Virus record (IMG/VR): IMGVR_UViG_3300009788_000113
Location: 1 to 58,311 of that record
Length of the DNA stretch: 58,311 nucleotides
From: a virus
Strand: one strand, 5' to 3'
The translations under genes and the position numbers were made by a program. Under the pieces are notes generated by a model. That model saw nothing but the letters and a program-made list of their open reading frames with translations, searched no databases and was not told the DNA's origin. Below, piece by piece: positions 8,601 to 15,247 of this stretch. Position 1 is the stretch's first letter. Each line of letters starts with the position of its first letter.

Positions 8601-9116
8601 GTGCTTGAGGGGCTGGGCGTAGACCTGGGGAGGTTCGGCGATACGCAGCAGTTGGAGCAGTTCCTTATCAGGAGCAGGGAGCAGATGAACGCGCTGAAGG
8701 ATCAGGCCATTAACTCGTTGCTGTCGAATAATATCGAGAGGTTCCAGAAGATAAAGAACGAGTTCACGAGAAGGTTCGGCGTGCCTATGGACATTACGAA
8801 GCAGCGGTTGAGGCGAGAGATACAGCAGCGGGAGACACCGCGCCCCGAGCGCATATTGGATACGTTGCCGCCCGAGGCGAGGCCGATATTTCAGCAGATC
8901 GTGGCGCAGCAGGCCGCGAGGTTGGGTCTGCCACCCGAGGTTATCATCAGGGGAAAGACGGCGAGGCAGCGGGACTTCGCGCGAGGAAACAGGTTCGAGG
9001 TGAGCCCGGATACGCAGGACGCCATACGAAGGGCGCTTCAGGAGCAGGCGGTGGAGGCGGCGAGGTTGCCAGGACAGAACCCGGCGTTCGCGCCATTTTC
9101 AGGATTCGAGCGATGA
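5604..9116 (+). CDS. Very large virion protein (1170 residues)
   Basis: The ATG at 5604 starts a clean N-terminus (MTQFPSFSAAAQFERV); the open frame extends upstream to 5517 only through the terminator hairpin. The protein is mainly helical with hydrophobic patches near residues 75-95, 620-660 and 860-890. NPLMRQFFSFPLRSF at about residue 820 resembles segments seen in large polyvalent phage proteins (LPD-type), but I cannot assign it firmly. Size and place (end of the virion module) fit an ejected internal protein like those of podoviruses. No lysozyme or transglycosylase motif is evident. Confidence 0.85.
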   Translation: MTQFPSFSAAAQFERVTPFDAPGVIFTQLVDGELTAGSAARALFDGSSLGAKERDSLSQRLKAQAGGTGVSNALVDIATNPWVWFMFATSAFGLTAVGRGAENIFRLAPKYHPFIAENGSLLHQVGGTTPLQSLRGTATGASSFQVSDAMDAFRRRRGDGLGRAIFEAQQRLGVKTLDPRRIPNPELAGKVERGMLAVHASITGAAREIEEVFPVVEKGVLTLEKVRRPALIAQDPDIILQQMGLTGLRDAMVRTFRETADELFPDEDAILRIYRGLANPVVSPNKDTLAGIDLVGQVLGKFANDVRQGAVTRDQFTRAIRETVLAPIRENGTYFPRNVSEGFKLATGKTIDVDRLRAATADARRLGPAGATIPRVNATGLFHPRDLEGLGNQFGATNELRRQISVGDAILERGLVNADEGVVRFHRLRPLAQVTKYVDDSTRTFAFFVDKPGKEVLALQKASRAEALAADPVGRLRFAVGLEAAGRAGPQGERALGARVSSIFDEVGEAQQPLGGFSMADAFQREFQLIKDPHRQRVITDVIVPRALGRLSVRNTASIAALHTGKQMLDSFVRTDAAKVIGESGVYGKRVVDRMRQLANQDTDLLRAGGSISRGLANLLYKTHLGVNLASVALNSTQPFLLASTFVGARNVLAGYGAAFREMGGYFAERTARFGLRPITNAQRGELVRNNFRFADVEGVDLLGATDDVLESLDAISFEKGGRGLALGGETAFRQEVLSGDFLLKPFEKAEMMNRNVAAHALARARNFDVDALAPGQATELREFVLETQFGSNPLNTPLRFQPSRASQELTFSRLLENPLMRQFFSFPLRSFTGIAETSRFVGGSEGVRGFGRGVGGVAVDVLRGMGVSAIMFEAGKDLIGVDLERAGFASATTEFPSLLLGQEGRGLVPPIVDIGQDVFKAAFTDEDVQFTRDILPRVVPGGIAVSRAIGVLPKIDTTPSLNPQRRFADYTQLNEEGRVPVFDANSGSLISFERPIDLVLEGLGVDLGRFGDTQQLEQFLIRSREQMNALKDQAINSLLSNNIERFQKIKNEFTRRFGVPMDITKQRLRREIQQRETPRPERILDTLPPEARPIFQQIVAQQAARLGLPPEVIIRGKTARQRDFARGNRFEVSPDTQDAIRRALQEQAVEAARLPGQNPAFAPFSGFER

Positions 9117-9329
9117 CGCATCTTCCGTACTCATCAAGACCACTATGTTCGATTCGTGGTCAACTTCCTTCACGTAGAGCTTTGGGCGGTTGGGATCAGG
9201 AGCTTCCGAGAGCGGGATGGATGATGGTCCTCCATAGGCGACAGGATTACCTTCGGGATCTTCAATGAGGCAACAGCCATGTTTGTCCAACTTAACAGAG
9301 TTGCCTTGGCGGTAGCGATTGACCTTCAT
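9099..9329 (-). CDS. Small hypothetical protein, last gene of leftward array
   Basis: The 76-residue product has GGAGGT 7 nt before its ATG at 9329. It is a well-mixed globular-looking sequence (HGCCLIEDPEGNPVAYGG, KLYVKEVDHESNIVVLMS). It overlaps the 3' end of the 1170-residue gene by 18 nt and lies divergently against the lipoprotein gene whose start is only 12 nt away. The same 10-bp palindromic block serves both ribosome sites. No family is recognised. Confidence 0.7.
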   Translation of the reverse strand: MKVNRYRQGNSVKLDKHGCCLIEDPEGNPVAYGGPSSIPLSEAPDPNRPKLYVKEVDHESNIVVLMSTEDASSLES

Positions 9330-9330
9330 A

Positions 9331-9340
9331 GGAGACCTCC
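9331..9340. promoter_or_regulatory. Shared two-way Shine-Dalgarno block
   Basis: GGAGACCTCC reads as GGAG for the GTG at 9342 on the + strand and as GGAGGTCTCC for the ATG at 9329 on the - strand. Both starts lie at suitable spacing. Transcripts from the two sides must therefore overlap over their ribosome sites. Confidence 0.55.
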
Positions 9341-9341
9341 A

Positions 9342-9893
9342 GTGTTGCACGCAATTATAGCGGCGAGCGTCTTGGCGGGGTGCGTGACAGCGAGCCTACC
9401 CGAGGACACATCGCCAAACTTATCGGATGGGACTGTCTTGGAAGAGATGGATTCGGATGTTGAGTCATTGATATCCTCGATCAGTGAGGCGGCGCGGACG
9501 ATGGAGGAGTGGGATGTGCAGCGGCAGATGTTCGCGCCGGGGACTCCGGAGAGGGAGCAGTACGATAAGATCGTGGCCGCGATTGCGGCGATGACCATAG
9601 AGAAGATCAGGGACGGGTACGCGCCGGAGTGGACGCCCTCTGTTGGAGCGATTTCGACCGTGACCACGGTGGGCGGAGGCGGAGGGTTGTTGGCTGCGGT
9701 GGCGGGGTGGTTTAGGGAGAGAAGGGGGAGGCTGGGAAACGTGAGCGCTATGGAGGAACTGGCGACGGCTATCGTTGAAGGGGAGCACCACGAGGGCTTG
9801 TTAGCGAGCGATAAGATATCGAGCGCACGGGCGAGGCAGCTTGTCAAGAGAATAGCGGAGACCCATGATGGCGAGAGCACGCAGAAAAACTAG
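9342..9893 (+). CDS. Lipoprotein with C-terminal membrane segment
   Basis: I chose the GTG at 9342, 7 nt after GGAG. It gives a short signal peptide with lipobox LAGC (VLHAIIAASVLAGC), so the mature protein would be lipidated at Cys15 and held in a bacterial membrane. A second hydrophobic stretch lies at about residues 105-125 (STVTTVGGGGGLLAAVAGWF), and the region between is helical and acidic. It may be a spanin, a superinfection-exclusion lipoprotein or a lysis helper; the sequence does not decide. An exact 14-bp motif copy encodes NLSDGT. Confidence 0.75.
   Translation: MLHAIIAASVLAGCVTASLPEDTSPNLSDGTVLEEMDSDVESLISSISEAARTMEEWDVQRQMFAPGTPEREQYDKIVAAIAAMTIEKIRDGYAPEWTPSVGAISTVTTVGGGGGLLAAVAGWFRERRGRLGNVSAMEELATAIVEGEHHEGLLASDKISSARARQLVKRIAETHDGESTQKN
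9421..9434 (+). repeat. 14-bp motif, exact copy
   Basis: TATCGGATGGGACT in the lipoprotein gene, sense orientation, read as LSDGT. Confidence 0.9.
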
Positions 9894-10041
9894 AGGATTC
9901 AAGGCCAGCACGCGGCGCGTGTCGCGGAAGCAGCGCGCCACCGCAGTGCGCGTGCGCAGGATACGCGCGGCCAGCGCGCGCAGGGTTAGCCCTGGGACAA
10001 GGAGCGTGAACCCAAGAACCAGAAGAGCGCGCGGGACTTAG
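9865..10041 (+). CDS. 58-residue very basic protein
   Basis: This is an open frame of 58 residues starting MMARARRKTRGF. It contains about 21 Arg/Lys and almost no acidic residues. GGAG precedes the ATGs at 9865 and 9868. Its start overlaps the end of the lipoprotein gene. The composition is that of a nucleic-acid-binding, protamine-like peptide, so DNA condensation in the head or RNA binding is possible. It is the last + gene; beyond it the leftward array begins. It is too short for similarity alone to prove it, but the ribosome site and overlap support it. Confidence 0.6.
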   Translation: MMARARRKTRGFKASTRRVSRKQRATAVRVRRIRAASARRVSPGTRSVNPRTRRARGT

Positions 10042-10090
10042 CAGGGGCCACCACTCGCCCAAGTCCTCGGGCTCATAATCCTCGGGACAC

Positions 10091-10303
10091 TCACACACGA
10101 ATGTAACCGCTAGGATGGTCAGGCGGTGGTGATTTGTGTGTGCATGGGATACAGTCGCGCCACAACCACAATTCGCGCTGTTGCTTGTTGCAATAATCTG
10201 TTTTACCTCGATGAGGGAGAAGACCACGAGCTACGCAGTAGCCTTCGCGGTAGGCGCGTTCGGTGGCGGGGTCGGTCTTGGTGGAGGGCAGTTGGTACAC
10301 CAT
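10091..10303 (-). CDS. Small Cys-containing hypothetical protein
   Basis: The 70-residue product has GGGAG about 9 nt before the ATG. It contains the run YREGYCVARGLLPHRGKTDYC and a later CIPC pair, which could bind a metal. The C-terminus is Pro/His-rich. It follows the 188-residue gene directly and is read in the same direction. The family is unknown. Confidence 0.55.
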   Translation of the reverse strand: MVYQLPSTKTDPATERAYREGYCVARGLLPHRGKTDYCNKQQRELWLWRDCIPCTHKSPPPDHPSGYIRV

Positions 10304-10304
10304 G

Positions 10305-10871
10305 TCAGGGCTCCCTTGTTTGAGTCCCATCCGATTCATTTGCTTTGGCGTGGACGAACATTTCTAGGTCTGGGAATTCTTTAAGGATCTGTTGGTTAGT
10401 GTGTTCGGTTAGTCCTATTCTGATATACTCCATGTGTACTTCTATTATTGACTGGTTTATGTTTCCAAGATCGCCTTCTTCGATTTGCTTCACAAAGTAC
10501 TCCTCTAGTTCTGCATCGCCGCATGCGCCAAGAAGTAATAAGGATGAAATGTTGGTCAATAACGGGAGTTCATTCGCGTATACTTCTCGAAGTCTGTCTG
10601 ACGATACATATAGTTGCCGAGGGCTCCATTTTGAAGTTCCGCTCACCCTCCACCAGTATGGAATTATTGCGGTTGCTGTGAGTAGCTGGTCGCTAGTTAT
10701 TAACGGATACCTTGAAAGGTCTGTGATCTTCGTTGGCTCGTTACTATCGTGGTTGTTGATGATGAACGTGAAATCCATTGACACTGGGATGTCTTTGTCT
10801 TCTGCTGCTGACTTTCTTAAAACTGCCACCGCGATGTTTAGTGTCTTGAATGGTAGATCGTTTATGTTCAT
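10305..10871 (-). CDS. Hypothetical 188-residue protein
   Basis: The start overlaps the stop of the co-chaperonin gene (ATGA at 10868-10871), so the two are translationally coupled. The sequence is soluble and mixed alpha/beta, with no catalytic motif I recognise. Its near C-terminal residues ESDGTQTREP are encoded by a 13/14 copy of the dispersed motif. Base composition is more balanced than in the neighbouring G-rich region. Coupling to groES suggests a protein that is folded with, or regulates, the chaperonin, but this is only a guess. Confidence 0.75.
   Translation of the reverse strand: MNINDLPFKTLNIAVAVLRKSAAEDKDIPVSMDFTFIINNHDSNEPTKITDLSRYPLITSDQLLTATAIIPYWWRVSGTSKWSPRQLYVSSDRLREVYANELPLLTNISSLLLLGACGDAELEEYFVKQIEEGDLGNINQSIIEVHMEYIRIGLTEHTNQQILKEFPDLEMFVHAKANESDGTQTREP
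10323..10336 (-). repeat. 14-bp motif, 13/14 copy
   Basis: Read on the - strand as AATCGGATGGGACT, near the 3' end of the 188-residue gene, sense orientation, encoding SDGT. Confidence 0.85.
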
Positions 10872-11227
10872 GGCGATGGTTCCTGTGGGGGGAGGATGAG
10901 GAGGATTTCGGGTTCGGTTAGGACTTTGTACTCTTGCTCGTCGATCGTGATATCGACGCCCGCGTAGCGAGAGTAGACGACGCGATCACCCACGGAGATC
11001 GTCATGGGGCGGTGCCAAGTTCGAGGTTGTGCAATGTTTGAATCGGCAGCGGTTTCGAGGTGGAGGCCGGGGCCGCAGGAGAGGACGGTGCCGATGGTGG
11101 GCTTCTGCTGGGAGTCCTTGGGGATGTGGAGCGCGCCCGCCATAGTTTCGGCGTCGTCTTCGCGGAGGAGGACGTTGTTCGAGAGGAGGCGCAGGGCGGC
11201 GGGGAGCGAGGGGGTGTCATGGGACAT
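10868..11227 (-). CDS. groES: GroES-like co-chaperonin
   Basis: At 119 residues it is slightly longer than bacterial GroES (about 95-100). It shows the family order: an N-terminal strand with LLSNNVLLREDD, a mobile-loop region (AETMAGALHIPKDSQQKP), GTVLSCGPG, a VGDRVVYSRYAGVDI beta hairpin, and a C-terminal EPEILLIL strand. It would cap a GroEL ring, probably the host one, to fold capsid or other phage proteins, like T4 gp31. A 20-residue insertion lies in the roof/hairpin region (about residues 60-80). No phage GroEL is present. Confidence 0.88.
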   Translation of the reverse strand: MSHDTPSLPAALRLLSNNVLLREDDAETMAGALHIPKDSQQKPTIGTVLSCGPGLHLETAADSNIAQPRTWHRPMTISVGDRVVYSRYAGVDITIDEQEYKVLTEPEILLILPPQEPSP

Positions 11228-11444
11228 TTTCGAGGTTCGTCCTTTCTGGAATGATCGTGACCGTGAAGCCGCTTATGTAGACGGGGGTGTTGGGATGGGC
11301 GGCGTCGATTTCAGTGTAAGCGGCGTTAAAGACTTGCTTGAGTGTGGTGGTGTGGAGAAGGGAAGTGGCGTCCACAGCCTTGTGGTGTGTGAGCACTTCG
11401 GAGCCAGTGGTGAAGTGGACTACGACCTTTGCGGAGGGGGGCAT
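11217..11444 (-). CDS. Hypothetical 75-residue protein
   Basis: AGGAG lies 10 nt before the ATG and is encoded in the C-terminus of the upstream gene. The protein is small and predicted alpha/beta (AKVVVHFTTGSEVLT, VYISGFTVTIIPERT). Its 3' end overlaps groES by 11 nt. No family is recognised. Confidence 0.7.
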   Translation of the reverse strand: MPPSAKVVVHFTTGSEVLTHHKAVDATSLLHTTTLKQVFNAAYTEIDAAHPNTPVYISGFTVTIIPERTNLENVP

Positions 11445-11445
11445 G

Positions 11446-11793
11446 TCAAGGCTCCTCTACTGGTAGCTTGTCTCTCCATGCGAGTTGTTTATTCATTGCT
11501 TCCTTGGCTTTCTCGTAAGAAACAGTGATAGCTTCGGCAGCTTCAACAAGTCCTAACTTGTCAACACGACTAGCTTTGCACATGATATTAGTGAAAAGGG
11601 CTTGATTGCTGAACACCATGTATATGACATCCCCTTCTGCAATCTTCTTATTAGTAAGAGGGCAAACATCTGTTTGCTTCATTATAACTCGTTGTTTAGC
11701 AAATTTAGCATTGTAGTCCATACTGCGAAACCAGACGGGTTTATCGCGGCAGGTTATTCGCGTTAGGTCAGATGATACGGTTTCGGACGGCAT
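11446..11793 (-). CDS. Hypothetical protein with Cys pairs
   Basis: The 115-residue product has GGAG upstream of the ATG. CPLTNKKIAEGDVIYMV near residue 44 resembles half of a zinc-ribbon or treble-clef knuckle, and a further Cys follows in NIMCKASR. It is Lys-rich toward the C-terminus. Composition is more balanced than in neighbouring genes. No function is assigned. Confidence 0.7.
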   Translation of the reverse strand: MPSETVSSDLTRITCRDKPVWFRSMDYNAKFAKQRVIMKQTDVCPLTNKKIAEGDVIYMVFSNQALFTNIMCKASRVDKLGLVEAAEAITVSYEKAKEAMNKQLAWRDKLPVEEP

Positions 11794-11805
11794 GTGTGGG
11801 CTCCG

Positions 11806-12372
11806 TCAAGCGGGGTTGAACAGAGGGATGAACAATTGTAGCTTTCCGAGGGTGGGGATGCGCAGGGACGCGCCCCGGCGGCGGGGGAGGAGGCGTTCTG
11901 AGAGCCAGCGGCCCTTCGTGTGGGGGTTCCCGTACTTGGAGAAGATGGCGCGCATGTGGATGGGCAGGAGACGCGCGCGGAGGGAGGATAGGGCGTCGTC
12001 GCGGACGTTCCATGTGGACTGGAGGGGAATGGATATGAGCCATTCGAGCTTGTAGGGCCGGGGCTCGTATTCGGCGAGGCGGGAGGAGTGCGTGTCGTAG
12101 TTGGGGGATGGCTCGGTGGGGGCGTAGGAGAAGGAGAAGACGAGCCAGGGGTGGAAGCCCGATGCGTGGGGCTGCTCCATCATGCCCAGCGCGGCGCGGC
12201 CGTTCACGCGGTAGTTCGTGGAGCGACATTTATCGGATGGGACTTTCATGCGCGGGGCGTGTTGGATGGGGGACGTGATGATCTCGATGGGCGAGCCGTA
12301 ATCGACACGCTCGACATTGTGAACAGGGCGGATATTCGCCTCACACTTAGCCTCGAACAAAGGTTCTTTCAC
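11806..12372 (-). CDS. Hypothetical 188-residue protein
   Basis: A GTG start follows AAGGAAG, which also codes the last residues of the preceding gene. The product is Arg/Pro/His-rich with motifs such as FHPWLVFSFSYAPTEPSPNYD and KYGNPHTKGRWLSERLL, and looks globular. I recognise no family. An exact copy of the dispersed motif lies antisense in it and is read as KVPSDK just after an internal Met that could be an alternative start. Confidence 0.7.
   Translation of the reverse strand: MKEPLFEAKCEANIRPVHNVERVDYGSPIEIITSPIQHAPRMKVPSDKCRSTNYRVNGRAALGMMEQPHASGFHPWLVFSFSYAPTEPSPNYDTHSSRLAEYEPRPYKLEWLISIPLQSTWNVRDDALSSLRARLLPIHMRAIFSKYGNPHTKGRWLSERLLPRRRGASLRIPTLGKLQLFIPLFNPA
12231..12244 (+). repeat. 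14-bp motif, exact copy
   Basis: TATCGGATGGGACT, antisense inside the gene at 11806-12372, where the complement encodes VPSD. Confidence 0.9.
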
Positions 12373-12600
12373 TTAGGCTTCCTTGAGGGGTGGGTTGTCT
12401 GCGAGCCATTTCTTTGCTTTCACGAGGGCGCAGCCCTCTTTGTGCGGGAAACCTTCACCCATATATGTTCTTATTGCGCCACACGTTCCACAGATATAAT
12501 TATAATTAGAATTAGGATCAGAAGGCGTAACAGTAGGATCACGAGTCATAGCTTCTAGTAGTTCGCGTAGTTCCGCAATCTCTGCTTCTGCATTTTTCAT
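12373..12600 (-). CDS. Small zinc-finger-like protein
   Basis: The 75-residue product has AGGAG 9 nt before the ATG. An N-terminal acidic helix is followed by CGTCGAIRTYMGEGFPHKEGC, a CxxC...HxxxC pattern that would bind one zinc ion, and a Lys-rich end. A similar CxxC + H/C layout recurs in many small genes of this phage (23.7-24.8 kb and 30-33 kb). The role is unknown. Confidence 0.75.
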   Translation of the reverse strand: MKNAEAEIAELRELLEAMTRDPTVTPSDPNSNYNYICGTCGAIRTYMGEGFPHKEGCALVKAKKWLADNPPLKEA

Positions 12601-12721
12601 TCGAGGGCTCCTGTGTTGGGGGGAAACCAACGCCCGCCGGGGAGGGCGAGCGCCGGGGGACCGAGTTTCGCGCCGTAGGGCGCGCAGGGGTTCGGTCCAT
12701 TGGCCCCTTCCCACAGGCCCT
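12601..12721 (-). ncRNA. Highly structured leader between two genes
   Basis: This 121-nt spacer can form nested hairpins. GGACCGA (12656-12662) pairs with TCGGTCC (12692-12698) and encloses CGCGCC/GGCGCG. A second hairpin CGCCC.../GGGCG lies next to it. There is no T tract, so it is not a simple terminator. It may be a structured 5' region or processing signal of the small zinc-finger gene. The call rests on base pairing only. Confidence 0.35.
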
Positions 12722-13291
12722 CTATCCGGCGATGAGTTCTTGGATGAAGTCTTCCTTGTCCCTGCGCTTGCGCACGGTGTCGCCCTGTTTCTTTTCAGTG
12801 TCGCGGATGTTCTGCTTGAGGCGGACCTGGACGATGGATTGGGCGGCCTCTGCTTCGTCGAGTTTGGTCTGGACGAAGGCGACTGCCTGTTCGATGTCGG
12901 GGCTCTCTTCGCCGGTGAAGCCCTTGAGGCAGCCCTTGAGGCGGTCGCGCGAGATGCGCACGCGGATTTGTTGATTGGAGGGGAGGGCGGCTTCGGCGGA
13001 TTCGTCGATGGGGAGGATCATCGGCTGGCCCTTGAAGGTTAGTTCGCCTACGTTGGGGTCGTCCGCGTAGCGGTAGTGGAACTGGAAGACGATGGCGGGG
13101 AGTTCTTGGGCGGGGTTGCCGTGGCGGAAGGTGCCATCTTCGGCGGTGAAGGCAACGAGGTCGGCGGTGTATTCCTTTTCGCCGGGGCCTTCGTCTTCGT
13201 AGGGCCACTTGCCGAGGCCGCCGTAGCCCATGTTGGCGTTGGCGGTGTTGAAGCGGGCGACGAGTTTGCCGAGGGATGCGGATACGCTCAT
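12722..13291 (-). CDS. Candidate ssDNA-binding partner of Sak4-like ATPase
   Basis: I chose the ATG at 13291, which overlaps the stop of the ATPase gene (ATGA), giving 189 residues. The N-terminal two thirds are beta-rich (ELPAIVFQFHYRY, GELTFKGQPMILPI), compatible with an OB fold; the C-terminus is a charged helix. In many phages a Sak4/AAA_24 ATPase gene is followed by a single-strand-binding protein of the DUF669 type. Position supports that role but sequence alone does not prove it. Confidence 0.6.
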   Translation of the reverse strand: MSVSASLGKLVARFNTANANMGYGGLGKWPYEDEGPGEKEYTADLVAFTAEDGTFRHGNPAQELPAIVFQFHYRYADDPNVGELTFKGQPMILPIDESAEAALPSNQQIRVRISRDRLKGCLKGFTGEESPDIEQAVAFVQTKLDEAEAAQSIVQVRLKQNIRDTEKKQGDTVRKRRDKEDFIQELIAG

Positions 13292-14298
13292 GCGGGTTCT
13301 CCTTCTGGTTGGATCATTCGGTTGCGGGCCTTTGAGTATTCGTCTTCGAGTTGCGTCCATGCGTCACGAGATGAGAGCTTGAGGTCGGAGGTGAAGGCGA
13401 CGCGGCGCTTGGCGGCGTTGCGTTGGTCGATGTGCTCGAAGGTGAGGTAGTGAACGGGGCGTGTGCCTGATTCTCTTCGTGTGCGGGGTTTTCCGTTGCC
13501 GAGTAACTTGGGGGTGCCGTCGAGGTTCTTGACTGCGACATCTTCTTGGAAGGATTCGCGGCGGACTTCGACGACGGCGACGAAGGAGCAGACAGGGTAG
13601 ATGCGGTTCCAGAGCTTGTCGGAGATGGTGGGCACGTTCTCTATGTAGCGGCGGTGCTCGCCCTCGCCCTCGATCTTGTCGCCGAAGTGGACGACGTAAC
13701 AGACGCCATAGCCCTTGGAGTGGAGTTCGATACCGAAGTCGAGGAGGTGATCGTAGATGGTGCCCCATGCCTGCTGGCCGTGGAGTTCGCCGAAGGTTTG
13801 CTTGCCGAAATATTCTGTGACCCAGGGCTTGCACATGCGGATGCAGGTGGTGAGTGTGTCTATGACGATTATCTTGGGGCGGGCGGGGTCGTTGTCGTCC
13901 GCCATCTGTTCGAGGATCTTCTTCTGTTCGAGGAAGGCGTTCCAAGTGGCTTTTACTCGTTTGAGGTGGACGGGAAAACCTTGTTGATCGGAGAGTTCCT
14001 TGTCCTCGTAGGAGTCTTGTTCGCCCGGGTTAGCGCCCTCGGCGGGGTTGCCCTCGGTGTCGAAGCCGGGCCACATCGTCGCGCGGTAGGTGGGGGTGGT
14101 GACGCCGGAGAGGTCGGTGTTGAATATGTAGGCGTCGGGGCATGATTGGAGGAGGGCGGACTTGCCCGAGGAGGATGCGCCGCCGATGACCATGAGTTGG
14201 TTGTGGAGCGGGGGGCACATGAAGATGCCGCCGCCTACGCCACGGAGCTTCCCATACTTCTGCGCGATGGTCTTGCCATGCTCAAGCGTCTGCGTCAT
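13288..14298 (-). CDS. Sak4-like RecA-fold ATPase (AAA_24)
   Basis: The 336-residue product has Walker A GGASSSGKSA at about residues 39-48 and Walker B KIIVIDT near residue 142. DHLLDFGIELHSKGYGVCYVVH matches the sensor strand of the RecA core. This is the architecture of phage nucleotide-binding proteins and Sak4 single-strand annealing recombinases, which load on ssDNA with a cognate SSB. The neighbours (candidate SSB, Cas4/RecB-like nuclease, polymerase) fit a phage recombination module. Confidence 0.8.
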   Translation of the reverse strand: MTQTLEHGKTIAQKYGKLRGVGGGIFMCPPLHNQLMVIGGASSSGKSALLQSCPDAYIFNTDLSGVTTPTYRATMWPGFDTEGNPAEGANPGEQDSYEDKELSDQQGFPVHLKRVKATWNAFLEQKKILEQMADDNDPARPKIIVIDTLTTCIRMCKPWVTEYFGKQTFGELHGQQAWGTIYDHLLDFGIELHSKGYGVCYVVHFGDKIEGEGEHRRYIENVPTISDKLWNRIYPVCSFVAVVEVRRESFQEDVAVKNLDGTPKLLGNGKPRTRRESGTRPVHYLTFEHIDQRNAAKRRVAFTSDLKLSSRDAWTQLEDEYSKARNRMIQPEGEPA

Positions 14299-14632
14299 TA
14301 TTATCCTCCGTACACATATCTTTGATTCGGCCTTCTATTTCTTCCATTGACTCTTCGATTCGTAGGTATCTAAACTTAGAGTCTGTTGTGTCTAACCTTA
14401 CTACCGCTTTTGCACTAGGATAGAACTTTCTATCCCAATCGTTAGTTCCAAGTGGTTCACCTGTTTCGTTTTTTGTAGATATAGAAGTGACTTTATGGAT
14501 TGGAATCATCGTTATAACTCCAGGTTGTGGAATGACCGCCCAATCAGTGGAGCCAAGGTCATCTTTGGTTTTTATTTCGTCTGAATATTTACTCACCATA
14601 GCTTCGGTGACATAAACAAAGATGTTATTCAT
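14282..14632 (-). CDS. Hypothetical 116-residue protein
   Basis: The ATG at 14632 is preceded by GAGGAGG. The sequence is a compact alpha/beta protein (NNIFVYVTEAMVSKY, WAVIPQPGVITMIPIHKV). It ends with an acidic tail that overlaps the ATPase start by 17 nt. Codon use is less GC-rich than in flanking genes. No family is recognised. Confidence 0.7.
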   Translation of the reverse strand: MNNIFVYVTEAMVSKYSDEIKTKDDLGSTDWAVIPQPGVITMIPIHKVTSISTKNETGEPLGTNDWDRKFYPSAKAVVRLDTTDSKFRYLRIEESMEEIEGRIKDMCTEDNNDADA

Positions 14633-14870
14633 CACTCGCCTCCTCGATGAGCTTCTTGATCTGTGCGGGAGTTTCGTCGAAACATACTTCGTGGTCGTGC
14701 CCTCGCATTAAGAGTGAGGAACTGAGCTTTGGATATGCAGGAGCAGTATCTGTTTCACAATAAGTTTCGATGCAAAGAATTTCTGAAGTCCTGACTTCTG
14801 TCGTTGCACGGTGTTTGCGAAGGTGAGCGTAAATGTGTCCTGTTCTATGCAATGTGATAAACCTGGCCAT
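14625..14870 (-). CDS. Hypothetical 81-residue protein
   Basis: Its ATG overlaps the upstream stop (TGATG at 14870). The product is His/Arg/Thr-rich at the N-terminus and acidic at the C-terminus (CFDETPAQIKKLIEEASDE). It has scattered Cys but no clear metal site. Function is unknown. Confidence 0.62.
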   Translation of the reverse strand: MARFITLHRTGHIYAHLRKHRATTEVRTSEILCIETYCETDTAPAYPKLSSSLLMRGHDHEVCFDETPAQIKKLIEEASDE

Positions 14871-15220
14871 CACTCCCCCTCCTCTTGCGCTGGCAGCCCG
14901 TCCGCGAGGCGGAGGGCCTCGCGGGCAGAATAAACAATTAGTGCTCGCATTCTGTCGCCAGGCGGAGCACCATGCGCCACAAGAAGTTGCAGCGCGCCGT
15001 ACATGGCGAGGCAACATTTGTGTGAACGATTGATAAGTTCTATAGTTGCTTGGTCCTTGTTTGCGACTCCTGTATTGCCTAGTCCGGATATTGAGATGCC
15101 ATTGGTGACTTCTATTCGCGTGTTTCCAGCTACGCTTGCGACTTTCCATTTTCCAATGGTGGCTTGTTCATACAATTCCGGTAGTGTTCGCCACTTGGGC
15201 TTCGTCTGTGTGTCGTGCAT
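14870..15220 (-). CDS. Hypothetical 116-residue protein
   Basis: A GGAG site lies before the ATG at 15220. The first half is beta-like (KVASVAGNTRIEVTNGISISGLG), the second helical with ATIELINRSHKCCLAMYGAL and an Ala/Leu-rich helix. It overlaps the next gene by a stop/start. No known domain is visible; the balanced base composition is that of a recently gained accessory gene. Confidence 0.65.
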   Translation of the reverse strand: MHDTQTKPKWRTLPELYEQATIGKWKVASVAGNTRIEVTNGISISGLGNTGVANKDQATIELINRSHKCCLAMYGALQLLVAHGAPPGDRMRALIVYSAREALRLADGLPAQEEGE

Positions 15221-15247
15221 GAGGGGGCTCCGTGGGAAGGGAGGGGG

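Noticed and set aside
9844-10227. 127-residue open frame on the - strand over the end of the + module
   Set aside because: It overlaps the basic-protein gene and a better-supported small gene and has no ribosome site.
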